The notes beneath the pieces are model-generated. The model was not told where the DNA came from. It saw only the letters and a program-made list of their open reading frames with translations, and did no database searches. From the NCBI GenBank assembly GCA_023150835.1, contig JAKLKB010000004.1, forward strand, positions 93,301 to 157,300: 64,000 nt of DNA, in the 5' to 3' direction. The DNA is from Myxococcota bacterium. Lineage in GTDB: Bacteria; Myxococcota_C; UBA6777. A program made the translations under genes and the position numbers. This document shows positions 8,368 to 16,149 of the stretch, one piece after another; the first letter of the stretch is position 1, and each line of letters begins with the position of its first letter.

Positions 8368-11300
8368 ATGGCAGCTTTCTATTCTTGCAATCGGTTCATG
8401 CCTCGCCTACAATCACGAAGATCCACCGCGCAAAAGTCTCCGCCCGCAAGCGCACCCAAACACAACACTCGACAAGGAGCTGATCTTCTCTTGCTCGATC
8501 AAAGCCGCCTCCCTCAGTCATTCCCAACACGCCTACCGCAAACGCGGTGTGTCGGACTCTTCTGCGCTTGCCTTTCGGCTTGCTTGCTTTGGCTTGCTTG
8601 GTCGATCTGCCCCCACGATGCCTTGTCTTCTCCGTTGCCTCAACCTTTTTCTTCCGCACTGACCCAAAAAGACCGCCCCTCTAAGGAGATCCTCCTTGAT
8701 GCTCGTGCACCCTTCGTTTCGCTCGGTCGCCAAGTAGAGATCCTTCCCGATACTCTAGGTAAATACACCTTTCAAGAGGTACAACAACCCCCGCTTTTTC
8801 GCGCCTTCCAGCCCTCCACCCAAGATATCGTCAGCTTCGGGCAAACCAAAACAACCTACTGGCTGCGCTTTCGTATCCACCAAACGACCGATACTCCGCG
8901 ACTTTGGTATCTCGTCACTCCGCGTTGGTGGCTTCAACTCGCCCTCCACGACCCCACCCAAAATCGCCCGACACACCTCGCCATCCGCCGCTATGATCGC
9001 CCTTTTCACGAACGCCTGTTCCCTTACTACGGAGCCGTGTTCCCCCTTGAACTCCCTCCCCTCAAAGCCCACCACTTCCGCTCTTTTCCCAACGCTTCCT
9101 CCTCCTTGCCGCATCCGCTTTCTACCACCACCCCTCCTTCTACCACCCGACCCCATCCGCTTTCTACCACCCCCCCTCCTTCTACCACCCGACCCGCTCC
9201 AAGTCCTCCTCCCCTCGCTCTATCGGCCACACACACCTTTTATCTGCGCGCACAAACCGACTTTGGCTCCATGAGCGTACCTCTGGCGCTCTGGCAACCT
9301 CATGCCCTCCGAAGCCAGTTGCTCCTCGAATACGTCCTCTGGGGGCTGTTTTTCGGAACACTTTTTTCCCTTCTTTTCTACAATCTTTTCTTGTATCTCT
9401 CTTTGCACGAACGCCCCTACCTCGACTACGTGATCTATATCGGTGGATTGGCCCTCTACATGGCCTCCAACAATGGCCTTGCCTTCCAATACCTCTGGCC
9501 GAACGCGCCTTGGTGGAACCAACGGGCGGCCTTGTTTTTTGTAGGCTTTGCACTCTTTGGAGCGGTGCGCTTCATCGCAGGATTTTTGGACACCAAACAT
9601 CATCTGCCTCGACACCACCGCTTCTTACAAGCGCTGATGCTTGGCTGCTTGTGTTTGATCGCCTCTTCGCTCGTGGATGCGGGCATCGCCAACCAACTCT
9701 CTACATGGCTTGCGTTGCTCACGGCCCTGTTTGCTCTCACAGCGATCATTCGATGCGCCCACAAACGCCACCGCAGCGCTTACTTTGTCCTCGCAGGATG
9801 GGGCGCGTTGCTTGGTGGAGGAGCCCTGTATGCGTGCGCGATTATGGGATGGCTGCCTTTCTCACCCATCACACAAAACGGCCTACTCTTCGGAGCCGTC
9901 ATCGAAGCGCTGCTGCTTTCCTTTGCGCTCGCCGATCGCGTCCACACGCTCAACCAAACCCTCGACACCCAAAAACACCAACTCTCCAAACAAAACGCCA
10001 CCCTTGCTCGCCTCGACCAACTCAAAGACGAACTGATCGCCAACACTTCTCACGAGCTACGCACTCCCCTCAACGGCATGATCGGCTTGACCGAAGCCCT
10101 GCTCGAAGATTACGCAGAAGCCCTTCCTGCCGATGCCCAACAAGATCTTCAGCTACTCGCTCAAAGCAGCCGACGCCTTGCCGCGCTTGTCAACGATCTC
10201 CTCGATTTCTCCAGCCTCAAACAAAACCACCTAACCCTCCAAACCGCCCCCGTCGATCTTGCCCATGCCGCCGAGACCGTCATCGCCCTCTCCCAACAAG
10301 CAGCCCACAAAAAACAGATCTCTCTCCATAACCAGATCTCTCCAAAAGCACCGCTCGTCGAAGCCGATCCCAACAGACTCCAACAGATCCTCCATAACCT
10401 CGTCCACAACGCGATCAAGTTCACTCCTTGCGGACACATCACCCTCTCCGCACACACACAAAGCGATGCCCTCGCAATATCCGTCGAAGACACAGGCATC
10501 GGCATCAAAGAACAAGATCAGACCCGTATCTTCCGCTCTTTTGAACAAGTCGATGGCTCCCACAAACGCCCCCACGAAGGTCTCGGTCTTGGGCTTGCCA
10601 TCACCAAACAACTTGTCAACCTCCACGGCGGTGAGATATCCGTCCGCTCGATCCTCGGACAAGGCACCCGCTTTACCTTCACCCTCCCGATCGCCCAAAC
10701 CCCAACCGCCCTCTCGCCTGCCACCACTTCTTCTCTCGATATCGCCCCATCTACCTCCTCTCCCGATACCCCCCAAACCACTCCCGCTTATCCCTCCAAC
10801 CAAACCGCTCCTGCTCTCGATATCGCCCCATCCACCTCCTCTCTCGATATCGCCCCATCCACCTCCTCTCTCGATATCGCCCCATCCACCTCCTCTCTCG
10901 ATATCGCCCCATCCACCGAAGAAACTCCTCAAAACAAAATCCGACTCACAACCGATCCTCCCCAAACCACCACACCCGAAAGCGTGTCCACCCCGCTCTC
11001 TCACGAGGACGAACCTATGCGCCAACCTGTGCGCATCCTCGCCGTAGACGACGACCCCATGAATCTCCGCGTGCTCCAAGCCCAACTTCGCCCTCCCGCC
11101 TACCTTCTCACGCTCGTCCAAAGTGGCCCCCAAGCCCTCCAACAGATCGAACAACACGGCCCTTTTGATATCGTTCTCATGGACATCATGATGCCCTATA
11201 TGTCCGGCTATGAAGTCGTTCAAACACTTCGGCAACATCACCCTCCCCACCAACTCCCCATCCTTATGCTCTCCGCCAAAAACCAAGTCAAAGACTTCGC

Positions 11301-11409
11301 GGCTGCTTTTCAAGCAGGAGCCAACGATTACATCGCCAAACCTTACGCAAAGTCCGAACTGATCGCCCGCATCCAACGCCATCTCACCTCTCCCCAAAGC
11401 GACGGATAA
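8368..11409 (+). CDS. 7TMR-DISM hybrid sensor histidine kinase with C-terminal receiver
   Basis: 1013 aa from ATG 8368. ATG 8398 or TTG 8353 are also possible; none has a clear ribosome site. Order of parts: a hydrophobic signal/anchor near residue 70; an extracellular 7TMR-DISM sensor-like region (about 100-310) interrupted by a Pro/Ser repeat; seven membrane segments (about 320-530); a coiled linker; HisKA with phospho-acceptor His in NTSHELRTPLNGM; HATPase with N box NLVHNAIKFT, G1 VEDTGIGIK and GLGLGLAI. A long repeat linker follows, then a receiver domain with VDDDP, phospho-acceptor Asp in VLMDIMMP and Lys in YIAKPY. It should autophosphorylate on His and relay to its own receiver. No partner regulator is adjacent. 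Its stop codon abuts a family A element. Confidence 0.9.
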   Translation: MAAFYSCNRFMPRLQSRRSTAQKSPPASAPKHNTRQGADLLLLDQSRLPQSFPTRLPQTRCVGLFCACLSACLLWLAWSICPHDALSSPLPQPFSSALTQKDRPSKEILLDARAPFVSLGRQVEILPDTLGKYTFQEVQQPPLFRAFQPSTQDIVSFGQTKTTYWLRFRIHQTTDTPRLWYLVTPRWWLQLALHDPTQNRPTHLAIRRYDRPFHERLFPYYGAVFPLELPPLKAHHFRSFPNASSSLPHPLSTTTPPSTTRPHPLSTTPPPSTTRPAPSPPPLALSATHTFYLRAQTDFGSMSVPLALWQPHALRSQLLLEYVLWGLFFGTLFSLLFYNLFLYLSLHERPYLDYVIYIGGLALYMASNNGLAFQYLWPNAPWWNQRAALFFVGFALFGAVRFIAGFLDTKHHLPRHHRFLQALMLGCLCLIASSLVDAGIANQLSTWLALLTALFALTAIIRCAHKRHRSAYFVLAGWGALLGGGALYACAIMGWLPFSPITQNGLLFGAVIEALLLSFALADRVHTLNQTLDTQKHQLSKQNATLARLDQLKDELIANTSHELRTPLNGMIGLTEALLEDYAEALPADAQQDLQLLAQSSRRLAALVNDLLDFSSLKQNHLTLQTAPVDLAHAAETVIALSQQAAHKKQISLHNQISPKAPLVEADPNRLQQILHNLVHNAIKFTPCGHITLSAHTQSDALAISVEDTGIGIKEQDQTRIFRSFEQVDGSHKRPHEGLGLGLAITKQLVNLHGGEISVRSILGQGTRFTFTLPIAQTPTALSPATTSSLDIAPSTSSPDTPQTTPAYPSNQTAPALDIAPSTSSLDIAPSTSSLDIAPSTSSLDIAPSTEETPQNKIRLTTDPPQTTTPESVSTPLSHEDEPMRQPVRILAVDDDPMNLRVLQAQLRPPAYLLTLVQSGPQALQQIEQHGPFDIVLMDIMMPYMSGYEVVQTLRQHHPPHQLPILMLSAKNQVKDFAAAFQAGANDYIAKPYAKSELIARIQRHLTSPQSDG
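10816..10916 (+). repeat. 27-bp x 4 in-frame repeat (SSLDIAPST) in the kinase linker
   Basis: Four near-identical 27-bp units encode SSLDIAPST between the ATPase and receiver domains. A further copy at about 10735 precedes them. They lengthen a flexible linker. Confidence 0.85.
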
Positions 11410-11522
11410 TACGAAATCCGCTCGTTGTGTGATCGTAAAAATGTAGGAGCAGCCTCCTGTGGCTGCCCAAGCACAGGGCGTCTACGCGCTCGCCTTCGAT
11501 CACAGATCACTCGGATATCGTA
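11410..11522 (+). repeat. Family A element, forward
   Basis: It begins TACGAAATCCG, has the internal hairpin GCAGCCTCCTGTGGCTGC and ends CGGATATCGTA. It starts one base after the TAA of the histidine kinase and may form a terminator-like hairpin at that gene's 3' end. Confidence 0.85.
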
Positions 11523-11792
11523 TACGATGCCGCCAATTTGTATTTTTTCCCATACACCTCCCGATCTCAGATATCTGAAAGCCTCCGCCTGTAGAGGAAT
11601 CCCCGCCATTCAAGGACATCTGCATAAACACTTGATTATAAAAACAAAATAAACAATCGTTGTGTTGGCCTATTTTTTGGAGAAAGACTCCACAACAAGA
11701 TCGCAACGCGCCAGCACGCAACCAAACAAGCGTACCGCTGACGCGAACTGTATCCACACAACCAAACCTTCCGAATCCAAAAGGAGTTTCCG

Positions 11793-12281
11793 ATGAAAAC
11801 CAACACCATCCTGTCTTTGCTGTTTTCCGCCTTGCTGTTCTCGCACCTCACGGCTTGTGGGCCAGACAACCGCGTACAAACCACCGCTCTCCAACAAAGC
11901 GCTTGCCTCTCCAACCAAGCCCAACCCGATCCCGGTAAAGAGCCGCCCAACCCCTACAACACCAAGCCCGAGATCGCCGTCACCAAAGCCACCAGCACGC
12001 TCAACGTGATGTACAAAAATGTACGCTTTCGATGCGAACAAAAAACCTTGATCGAAGCCTTTCTTGACGGACAAATCCTCCGCGTCGTCGCCCGTCCCAT
12101 CGAGATGAACCCAAGCGTTGTCGCTGGCTGCGACTGCATCTACGATCTCGGCGCACAAGTCGGCCCGCTACCCGTTGGAAAATATACCCTCAAAGTTCAG
12201 CGCCAAACCGACAACTACGGTGGAAAAAGTGAAACCTCCGACCTTCACACCCAAGAGATCGAACTCGGCAATCCACGATAA
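11793..12281 (+). CDS. Small lipoprotein, paralogue of the next gene
   Basis: 162 aa, ATG 11793 behind AAAAGGAGTTT. The signal peptide ends LTAC (lipobox), so an outer-membrane or periplasmic lipoprotein is expected. It shares with the gene at 12495 the block TALQQSACL, then RCEQKTLIEAFLDGQILRVV and P-x-E-M-N-P-S-V-V, then CDCIYDLGAQVGPLPVGKYT and a D-N-Y-G turn. Five conserved Cys suggest disulfides. The KYT-x-KVQ ending resembles an Ig-like or beta-sandwich fold. I do not recognise the family. The two genes are a tandem duplication separated by a family B element. Confidence 0.75.
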   Translation: MKTNTILSLLFSALLFSHLTACGPDNRVQTTALQQSACLSNQAQPDPGKEPPNPYNTKPEIAVTKATSTLNVMYKNVRFRCEQKTLIEAFLDGQILRVVARPIEMNPSVVAGCDCIYDLGAQVGPLPVGKYTLKVQRQTDNYGGKSETSDLHTQEIELGNPR

Positions 12282-12301
12282 CAATCTCTCTCTTTTCTCA
12301 T

Positions 12302-12476
12302 AAGACTTACGCAGTCGCCAAAAAAAGCCGTGTTCGCGACACTTCAAGCGACAGAGTCGTTGTTTTGAAAAACCGTGATCTGTTCGCCCCTCTCGGGGTC
12401 AAGGGGCGACAGTCTATGGCGGGGCGTGGGGTGACACCCCACAAAATAAGCCCAACTGCGGAACTCCGATCTTACA
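12302..12476 (+). repeat. Family B element, forward, nearly full length
   Basis: The left end AAGACTTACGCAGTCGCC matches the family B inverted repeat; the right end CAACTGCGGAACTCC is a degenerate inverse. The inner core TTCAAGCGACAGAGTCGTTG and GGGGTCAAGGGGCGACAGTC are canonical. It separates two paralogous lipoprotein genes. Confidence 0.85.
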
Positions 12477-12494
12477 TAAAAGGAGATTTTCCTA

Positions 12495-12956
12495 ATGAAA
12501 AAGTGTTTTCTACTTCTTGGAAATATCTGGCTATTTTCATTTTTCGCTTGTGCGACTCCGACAGGAACCGCGCTCCAAGCAACCGCTATCCAACAAAGCG
12601 CTTGCTTGCCCAACTCCCAAACCCAAGATCCCGCCAAAACGGACGGAAAAGAAGCCTTTACGGTGGCGGCCAACGGCGACCAAGTGGAGATCAGCTTTAA
12701 AAACGCACATCTTCGCTGCGAACAAAAAGTGACGTGGGAAGCCTCGCTTGATGGACAGATCCTGACTGCTGTGGTGCGCCCCCAAGAGATGAACCCCACC
12801 ACCGTCCCTCGCTGCGACTGCCGCTACGATCTCGGCGTCAAGATCGGTCCGCTCAACAAAGGCAAATACACCGTCAAGATCCAGCAAAAGTCTGATAACT
12901 ACGGCAGCCCCAGCACCACCAAAGACGTACACACCAGCGAAGTCACCATCCCTTAA
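12495..12956 (+). CDS. Small lipoprotein, paralogue of the previous gene
   Basis: 153 aa, ATG 12495 behind AAAAGGAGATT. The signal peptide ends FFAC (lipobox). It aligns along its whole length with the product of 11793-12281: TAIQQSACL, LRCEQKVTWEASLDGQIL, PQEMNPTTV, CDCRYDLGVKIGPL and KYTVKIQQKSDNYG. The spacing of conserved Cys is the same. Its ribosome site lies just outside the right end of the family B element, so transcription of this copy may be separated from the first. Function is unknown. Confidence 0.75.
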   Translation: MKKCFLLLGNIWLFSFFACATPTGTALQATAIQQSACLPNSQTQDPAKTDGKEAFTVAANGDQVEISFKNAHLRCEQKVTWEASLDGQILTAVVRPQEMNPTTVPRCDCRYDLGVKIGPLNKGKYTVKIQQKSDNYGSPSTTKDVHTSEVTIP

Positions 12957-13019
12957 AACTCCCTCTCCCCCATCCACCCCCTCGCCATCTACCTTATCGC
13001 TCGCTCTTGAATCGGGTTA

Positions 13020-13123
13020 TACGATATCCGAGTGGCGTACACAGCAAAGGAGAATACGTAAGTGCCCGATTATTGGGCAGCTGCTCCTACCTCTTTACGG
13101 TAACGCAACGGGCGGATTTCGTG
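13020..13123 (-). repeat. Family A element, reverse
   Basis: Ends TACGATATCCG and CGGATTTCGTG, with core GGGCAGCTGCTCCTAC. Its right boundary touches the stop codon of the nickel superoxide dismutase gene on the minus strand. Confidence 0.8.
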
Positions 13124-13594
13124 TTATTTCTTCGGAGTCCAGTCGCCTGCGATGCCGTCGATGGCTTTGTGAAGTCCTTCTGCTGCGCTCAGGGATGCTT
13201 GTTGTTTGGTGAACATCGCAGCTCGCATCACGGCATGATGGCGCGCCAGCTTCGCAAGATACGCGCTGTGGTCTTTGTGACCGGCTGGAACAGGGGCGAT
13301 CTTTTGGGTCAAGAAATACTCTGCAATCACTTTGATGATATTTGAGGCATGAGCTTCTTTTGTCATCACCCAACGCACCAACTGATTCTTGCTTTGTGCA
13401 TCTGTTTTATCGCTAAGTGCAAGAATATTTTTGATGGCTTTGGTGATGGTTTGGCTGTCTTCATACAAGGCATGAACACGCGCATGATCATCATAAATCC
13501 CGCAAGGTACTTGGCAGTGCGCGTCCACTTTTTGAGAACCGACAGTCGTCATCCCCAACACCAGAAACCAGATCACGCTCCATCGCTTGATCAT
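13124..13594 (-). CDS. sodN: Nickel superoxide dismutase with Sec-type signal peptide
   Basis: 156 aa from ATG 13594, with AAAAGGAG upstream. The longer frame start at 13675 has no support. After a hydrophobic signal (residues 7-20) and V-D-A comes HCQVPCGIYDD. This is the nickel hook, in which His1, Cys2 and Cys6 of the mature enzyme and its N-terminal amine bind Ni. The rest matches the four-helix NiSOD body (ARVHALYEDSQTITKAIK; HASNIIKVIAEYFLTQKI; LARHHAVMRAAM). It converts superoxide to peroxide and oxygen. Typical NiSODs have a short propeptide cut by SodX. Here signal-peptidase cleavage after Ala25 would itself expose His1, implying a periplasmic or secreted enzyme (inference). No sodX is adjacent. 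Confidence 0.93.
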   Translation of the reverse strand: MIKRWSVIWFLVLGMTTVGSQKVDAHCQVPCGIYDDHARVHALYEDSQTITKAIKNILALSDKTDAQSKNQLVRWVMTKEAHASNIIKVIAEYFLTQKIAPVPAGHKDHSAYLAKLARHHAVMRAAMFTKQQASLSAAEGLHKAIDGIAGDWTPKK

Positions 13595-13745
13595 TTTTTT
13601 CTCCTTTTTCTGTGCTTGCCTGTTTGCCCAGTTGCGCCTGCTCGCTCGGATACTCGGGGGTGCGAGACGGAACACAACGGCGGCATCCTAGGCCCGACGG
13701 TTTTTTCTGTCAAGGCAACCGCTGTGGCGTGTCCCCTAGGCCTTA

Positions 13746-13866
13746 TACGATATCCGAAAGATGTGTGCTCGAAGGGCAGCTGCGATCCGCTGTAACTGCC
13801 CTGTCCTTGGGCAGCCACAGGGGGCTGCCCCTACGTTTTACGATCACACAATGGGCGGATTCCGTA
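13746..13866 (-). repeat. Family A element, reverse
   Basis: Ends TACGATATCCG and CGGATTCCGTA around GGGCAGCCACAGGGGGCTGCCCC. It lies upstream of sodN and about 180 bp before the darT promoter. Confidence 0.85.
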
Positions 13867-14138
13867 TTATCCATCCGATGCCACCTCATGCCTCGTGATC
13901 TTCGACCTCTCGCGCCGCCCTCAACGCCTCGCTGCCGCTCGCCTACAAAGCCACCTTTGGCAGAAAAAAAGAACGACGCTACAAAACAGCCCGCCAAATC
14001 AAACGTACTTATCGGGGTTCTTCCACCCAGACGCGAGCTCTCTTGACAACGATCATCCTGATGGAATATAAACAACACAGTTCGCACAAACGTTGTATCA
14101 AAGTTCTTAATTTCATCAGAAATTATACTAAAGCGTGT
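13867..14138. other. Intergenic region upstream of darT
   Basis: Apart from the darT promoter, I see no supportable gene. Base composition changes from GC-rich to AT-rich near 14040, marking the left side of the darTG cassette. Confidence 0.5.
14043..14072 (+). promoter_or_regulatory. Sigma-70-type promoter for darTG
   Basis: TTGACA (14043-14048) and TATAAA (14067-14072) are separated by 18 bp, close to consensus. It lies inside the longest possible darT frame, so translation must start downstream of about 14080. That supports ATG 14139 or 14157. Confidence 0.7.
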
Positions 14139-14792
14139 ATGCCTACAGTGAACAATATGATTCCAAAAGACTTAAAGATTTACCACATCGTTCATCTGGA
14201 CAGACTGGTGTCGATTATCAGCGAGGGCTGTTTGTGGAGTGATGCGGCAGGTCAAGCAAAAAATTTGGGCGGAACCATGATCGGAATGTCCCATATCAAA
14301 CAGAGGCGTATGACCAACAGCATATCAAGTCACCAAGGATTAACCGTCGGACAATGCGTGCCGTTCTACTTCTGCCCACGTTCTATCATGCTCTACATCA
14401 TTTCACAACAAAGCCATGAGAATATCTCGTATCGAGGTGGGCAACAACCCATTATTCACCTGCAAGCTGATCTGAATCGGGTTATCTGCTGGGCACAGCA
14501 GAACAATAAACGGTGGGCTTTTACAGATTCAAACGCAGGGTCTTTCTACTTCAACGATTATTGCACTTTAGGTGATCTGAAACGAATTGATTGGAACGCG
14601 GTAAATGCCTACTCATGGTCGCGATGTAAAGAACAAAAACAGGCTGAATTTCTACTGGAAGAACAATTCCCGTGGACGCTGATTGAAGCGGTCGGCGTCT
14701 ATTCGCAGACGCAAGATCAGCAAGTCAGAGCTAGATTGAATTCAGCAGGGCATCGACCGCCCATTTCAATTCAGCGCGACTGGTATCACTAA
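14139..14792 (+). CDS. darT: DarT-type DNA ADP-ribosyltransferase toxin
   Basis: 217 aa from ATG 14139 (ATG 14157 also possible). The opening DLKIYHIVHLDRLVSII-EGCLWSDA, VPFYFCPRSIMLYII, and the late segment QAEFLLEEQFPWTLIEAVGVYS, whose first Glu is the likely catalytic one, are the hallmarks of DarT (DUF4433). Members transfer ADP-ribose from NAD+ to thymidine in single-stranded DNA and block replication. The gene is less GC-rich than its neighbours, consistent with horizontal acquisition. The antitoxin gene starts 15 bases after its stop. Confidence 0.92.
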   Translation: MPTVNNMIPKDLKIYHIVHLDRLVSIISEGCLWSDAAGQAKNLGGTMIGMSHIKQRRMTNSISSHQGLTVGQCVPFYFCPRSIMLYIISQQSHENISYRGGQQPIIHLQADLNRVICWAQQNNKRWAFTDSNAGSFYFNDYCTLGDLKRIDWNAVNAYSWSRCKEQKQAEFLLEEQFPWTLIEAVGVYSQTQDQQVRARLNSAGHRPPISIQRDWYH

Positions 14793-14806
14793 AGGAGGAC
14801 GCTCAG

Positions 14807-15850
14807 GTGATTACCTACAAAACAGGCGATATTTTTAAAGAAGAAGCAGATGCGATAGTCAACACGGTAAATTGTGTAGGCATCATGGGGCGTGGCATCG
14901 CGTTGCAGTTCAAGAAGTGGTTTCCCGAAAACTTCAAAGTTTACGCGGCTGCCTGCAAACACAAGAAAGTCGTGCCCGGAAGAATGTTTGTGCATGAAAC
15001 AGGCTCCCTGATGGGGCCTAAATACGTCATCAATTTTCCGACCAAACGGCACTGGCGTGGAGCCAGCCGCATGGAAGATATCGAGTCTGGCCTTCAAAAT
15101 TTGGCAGAGGTTATACCGACCCTGAATATCGAATCCATCGCTCTTCCGCCGCTCGGCTGCGGGTTAGGCGGGCTAAACTGGGATGAGGTTCGAGAGCGTA
15201 TCGAAAATACGCTTTCTCATTTGTCAGATACGCGAGTCATCGTTTTTGAACCTCAAGGGGCACCCGAAGCGAAAGAGATGGCAAAGAACCGCAAGGCACC
15301 GAAGATAACCGCCGGCAGAGCTGCGTTGGTCGAATTGGTGCATCGCTACCTTGGCGGTCTACTCGATCCTTTTATTTCTCTGCTTGAGATTCAAAAACTA
15401 CTGTATTTTTTGCAAGAAAGTGGTGAACCTCTCCATTTGAACTATCAGAAAAATATCTATGGTCCTTATGCTGAAAATTTGCGCCATGTATTGAATGCCG
15501 TTGAAAACCACCTGCTTTCTGGCTACGCAGATGGTGGCGACAGACCAGACAAAGAACTCAGGCTGGTTTCGGGAGCCTACGAAGCCGCGTCAAAGTTCAT
15601 GGCGGAGCATCCCCAGACAAAGCAGCGTTTCGATAAAGTTTCTGATCTAGTTGAAGGCTTTGAATCTCCCTTTGGGATGGAGCTACTTGCGACAGTTCAC
15701 TGGGTTGCCACAAAAGAAAGTGCCAAAACGAAAGATCGGGTCGTCTCAGGAGTTCACGGATGGAATGATCGTAAGAAGCAATTTACGCCTCGCCAGATTG
15801 GGTTGGCTTTCGACGTTTTATCAGAAAAAGGCTGGATTGATCAAGATTGA
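14807..15850 (+). CDS. darG: DarG-type macrodomain antitoxin
   Basis: 347 aa, GTG 14807 with AAAGGAGG 8 bases upstream. The N-terminal macrodomain (about 1-155) has the ADP-ribose-binding motifs NTVNCVGIMGRGIALQFK and LPPLGCGLGGLNW. DarG macrodomains hydrolyse the thymidine-linked ADP-ribose placed by DarT. The C-terminal domain (about 170-347; LLEIQKLLYFLQESG, NIYGPYAENLRHVL) matches the DarG region that sequesters the toxin. Length is typical. Operon with darT. A hairpin follows the stop. Confidence 0.93.
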   Translation: MITYKTGDIFKEEADAIVNTVNCVGIMGRGIALQFKKWFPENFKVYAAACKHKKVVPGRMFVHETGSLMGPKYVINFPTKRHWRGASRMEDIESGLQNLAEVIPTLNIESIALPPLGCGLGGLNWDEVRERIENTLSHLSDTRVIVFEPQGAPEAKEMAKNRKAPKITAGRAALVELVHRYLGGLLDPFISLLEIQKLLYFLQESGEPLHLNYQKNIYGPYAENLRHVLNAVENHLLSGYADGGDRPDKELRLVSGAYEAASKFMAEHPQTKQRFDKVSDLVEGFESPFGMELLATVHWVATKESAKTKDRVVSGVHGWNDRKKQFTPRQIGLAFDVLSEKGWIDQD

Positions 15851-15854
15851 CGTC

Positions 15855-15914
15855 CTCCCTCCACCAAACCAAGAGACGAAGCTTGCGCAACGTCTCAAAG
15901 GTTGTGGTGGGAGC
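15855..15914 (+). other. Imperfect hairpin after darG, possible terminator
   Basis: CTCCCTCCACCAAACC and GGTTGTGGTGGGAG form an imperfect outer stem around a perfect GAGACG/CGTCTC inner stem. There is no T-tract, so its role as terminator is uncertain. Confidence 0.4.
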
Positions 15915-15954
15915 CTTCCCGCTCGTCTTGGGTAAACGTGGTGTTGGAGGCGTT

Positions 15955-16078
15955 CGTCGCTCGCGGTACTTCAAGCGACAGAGTTGTTGGCGTAAAAAGC
16001 GATGACTTCTTCGCCAACGCGGGGCCAAGGGGACCGTGTCAAGGAATTGGGGCGTGGAGCCGCGCTCCAAACCATCCA
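15955..16078 (+). repeat. Family B element, degenerate
   Basis: CGGTACTTCAAGCGACAGAG, then CTTCTTCGCCAACGCGGGGC and GGGGCGTGGAGCCGCGCTCC follow family B in order but have drifted. No terminal repeats are recognisable. Confidence 0.6.
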
Positions 16079-16149
16079 ACAAGCCGATCCTGTACTCTCC
16101 AAACAACAGGAATGCGATCCATTCCCTTCACACGAACAGGAGTTCCACG

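Noticed and set aside
10231-11397. 388-codon minus-strand frame across the histidine kinase
   Set aside because: Its Gly-rich repeats are the antisense of the SSLDIAPST repeat; the sense strand has the H, N, G and D boxes.
14043-14138. Extended DarT N-terminus starting at TTG 14043
   Set aside because: The TTG is the first half of a -35 box (TTGACA) whose -10 lies inside the would-be coding region, and the added residues do not match the family.
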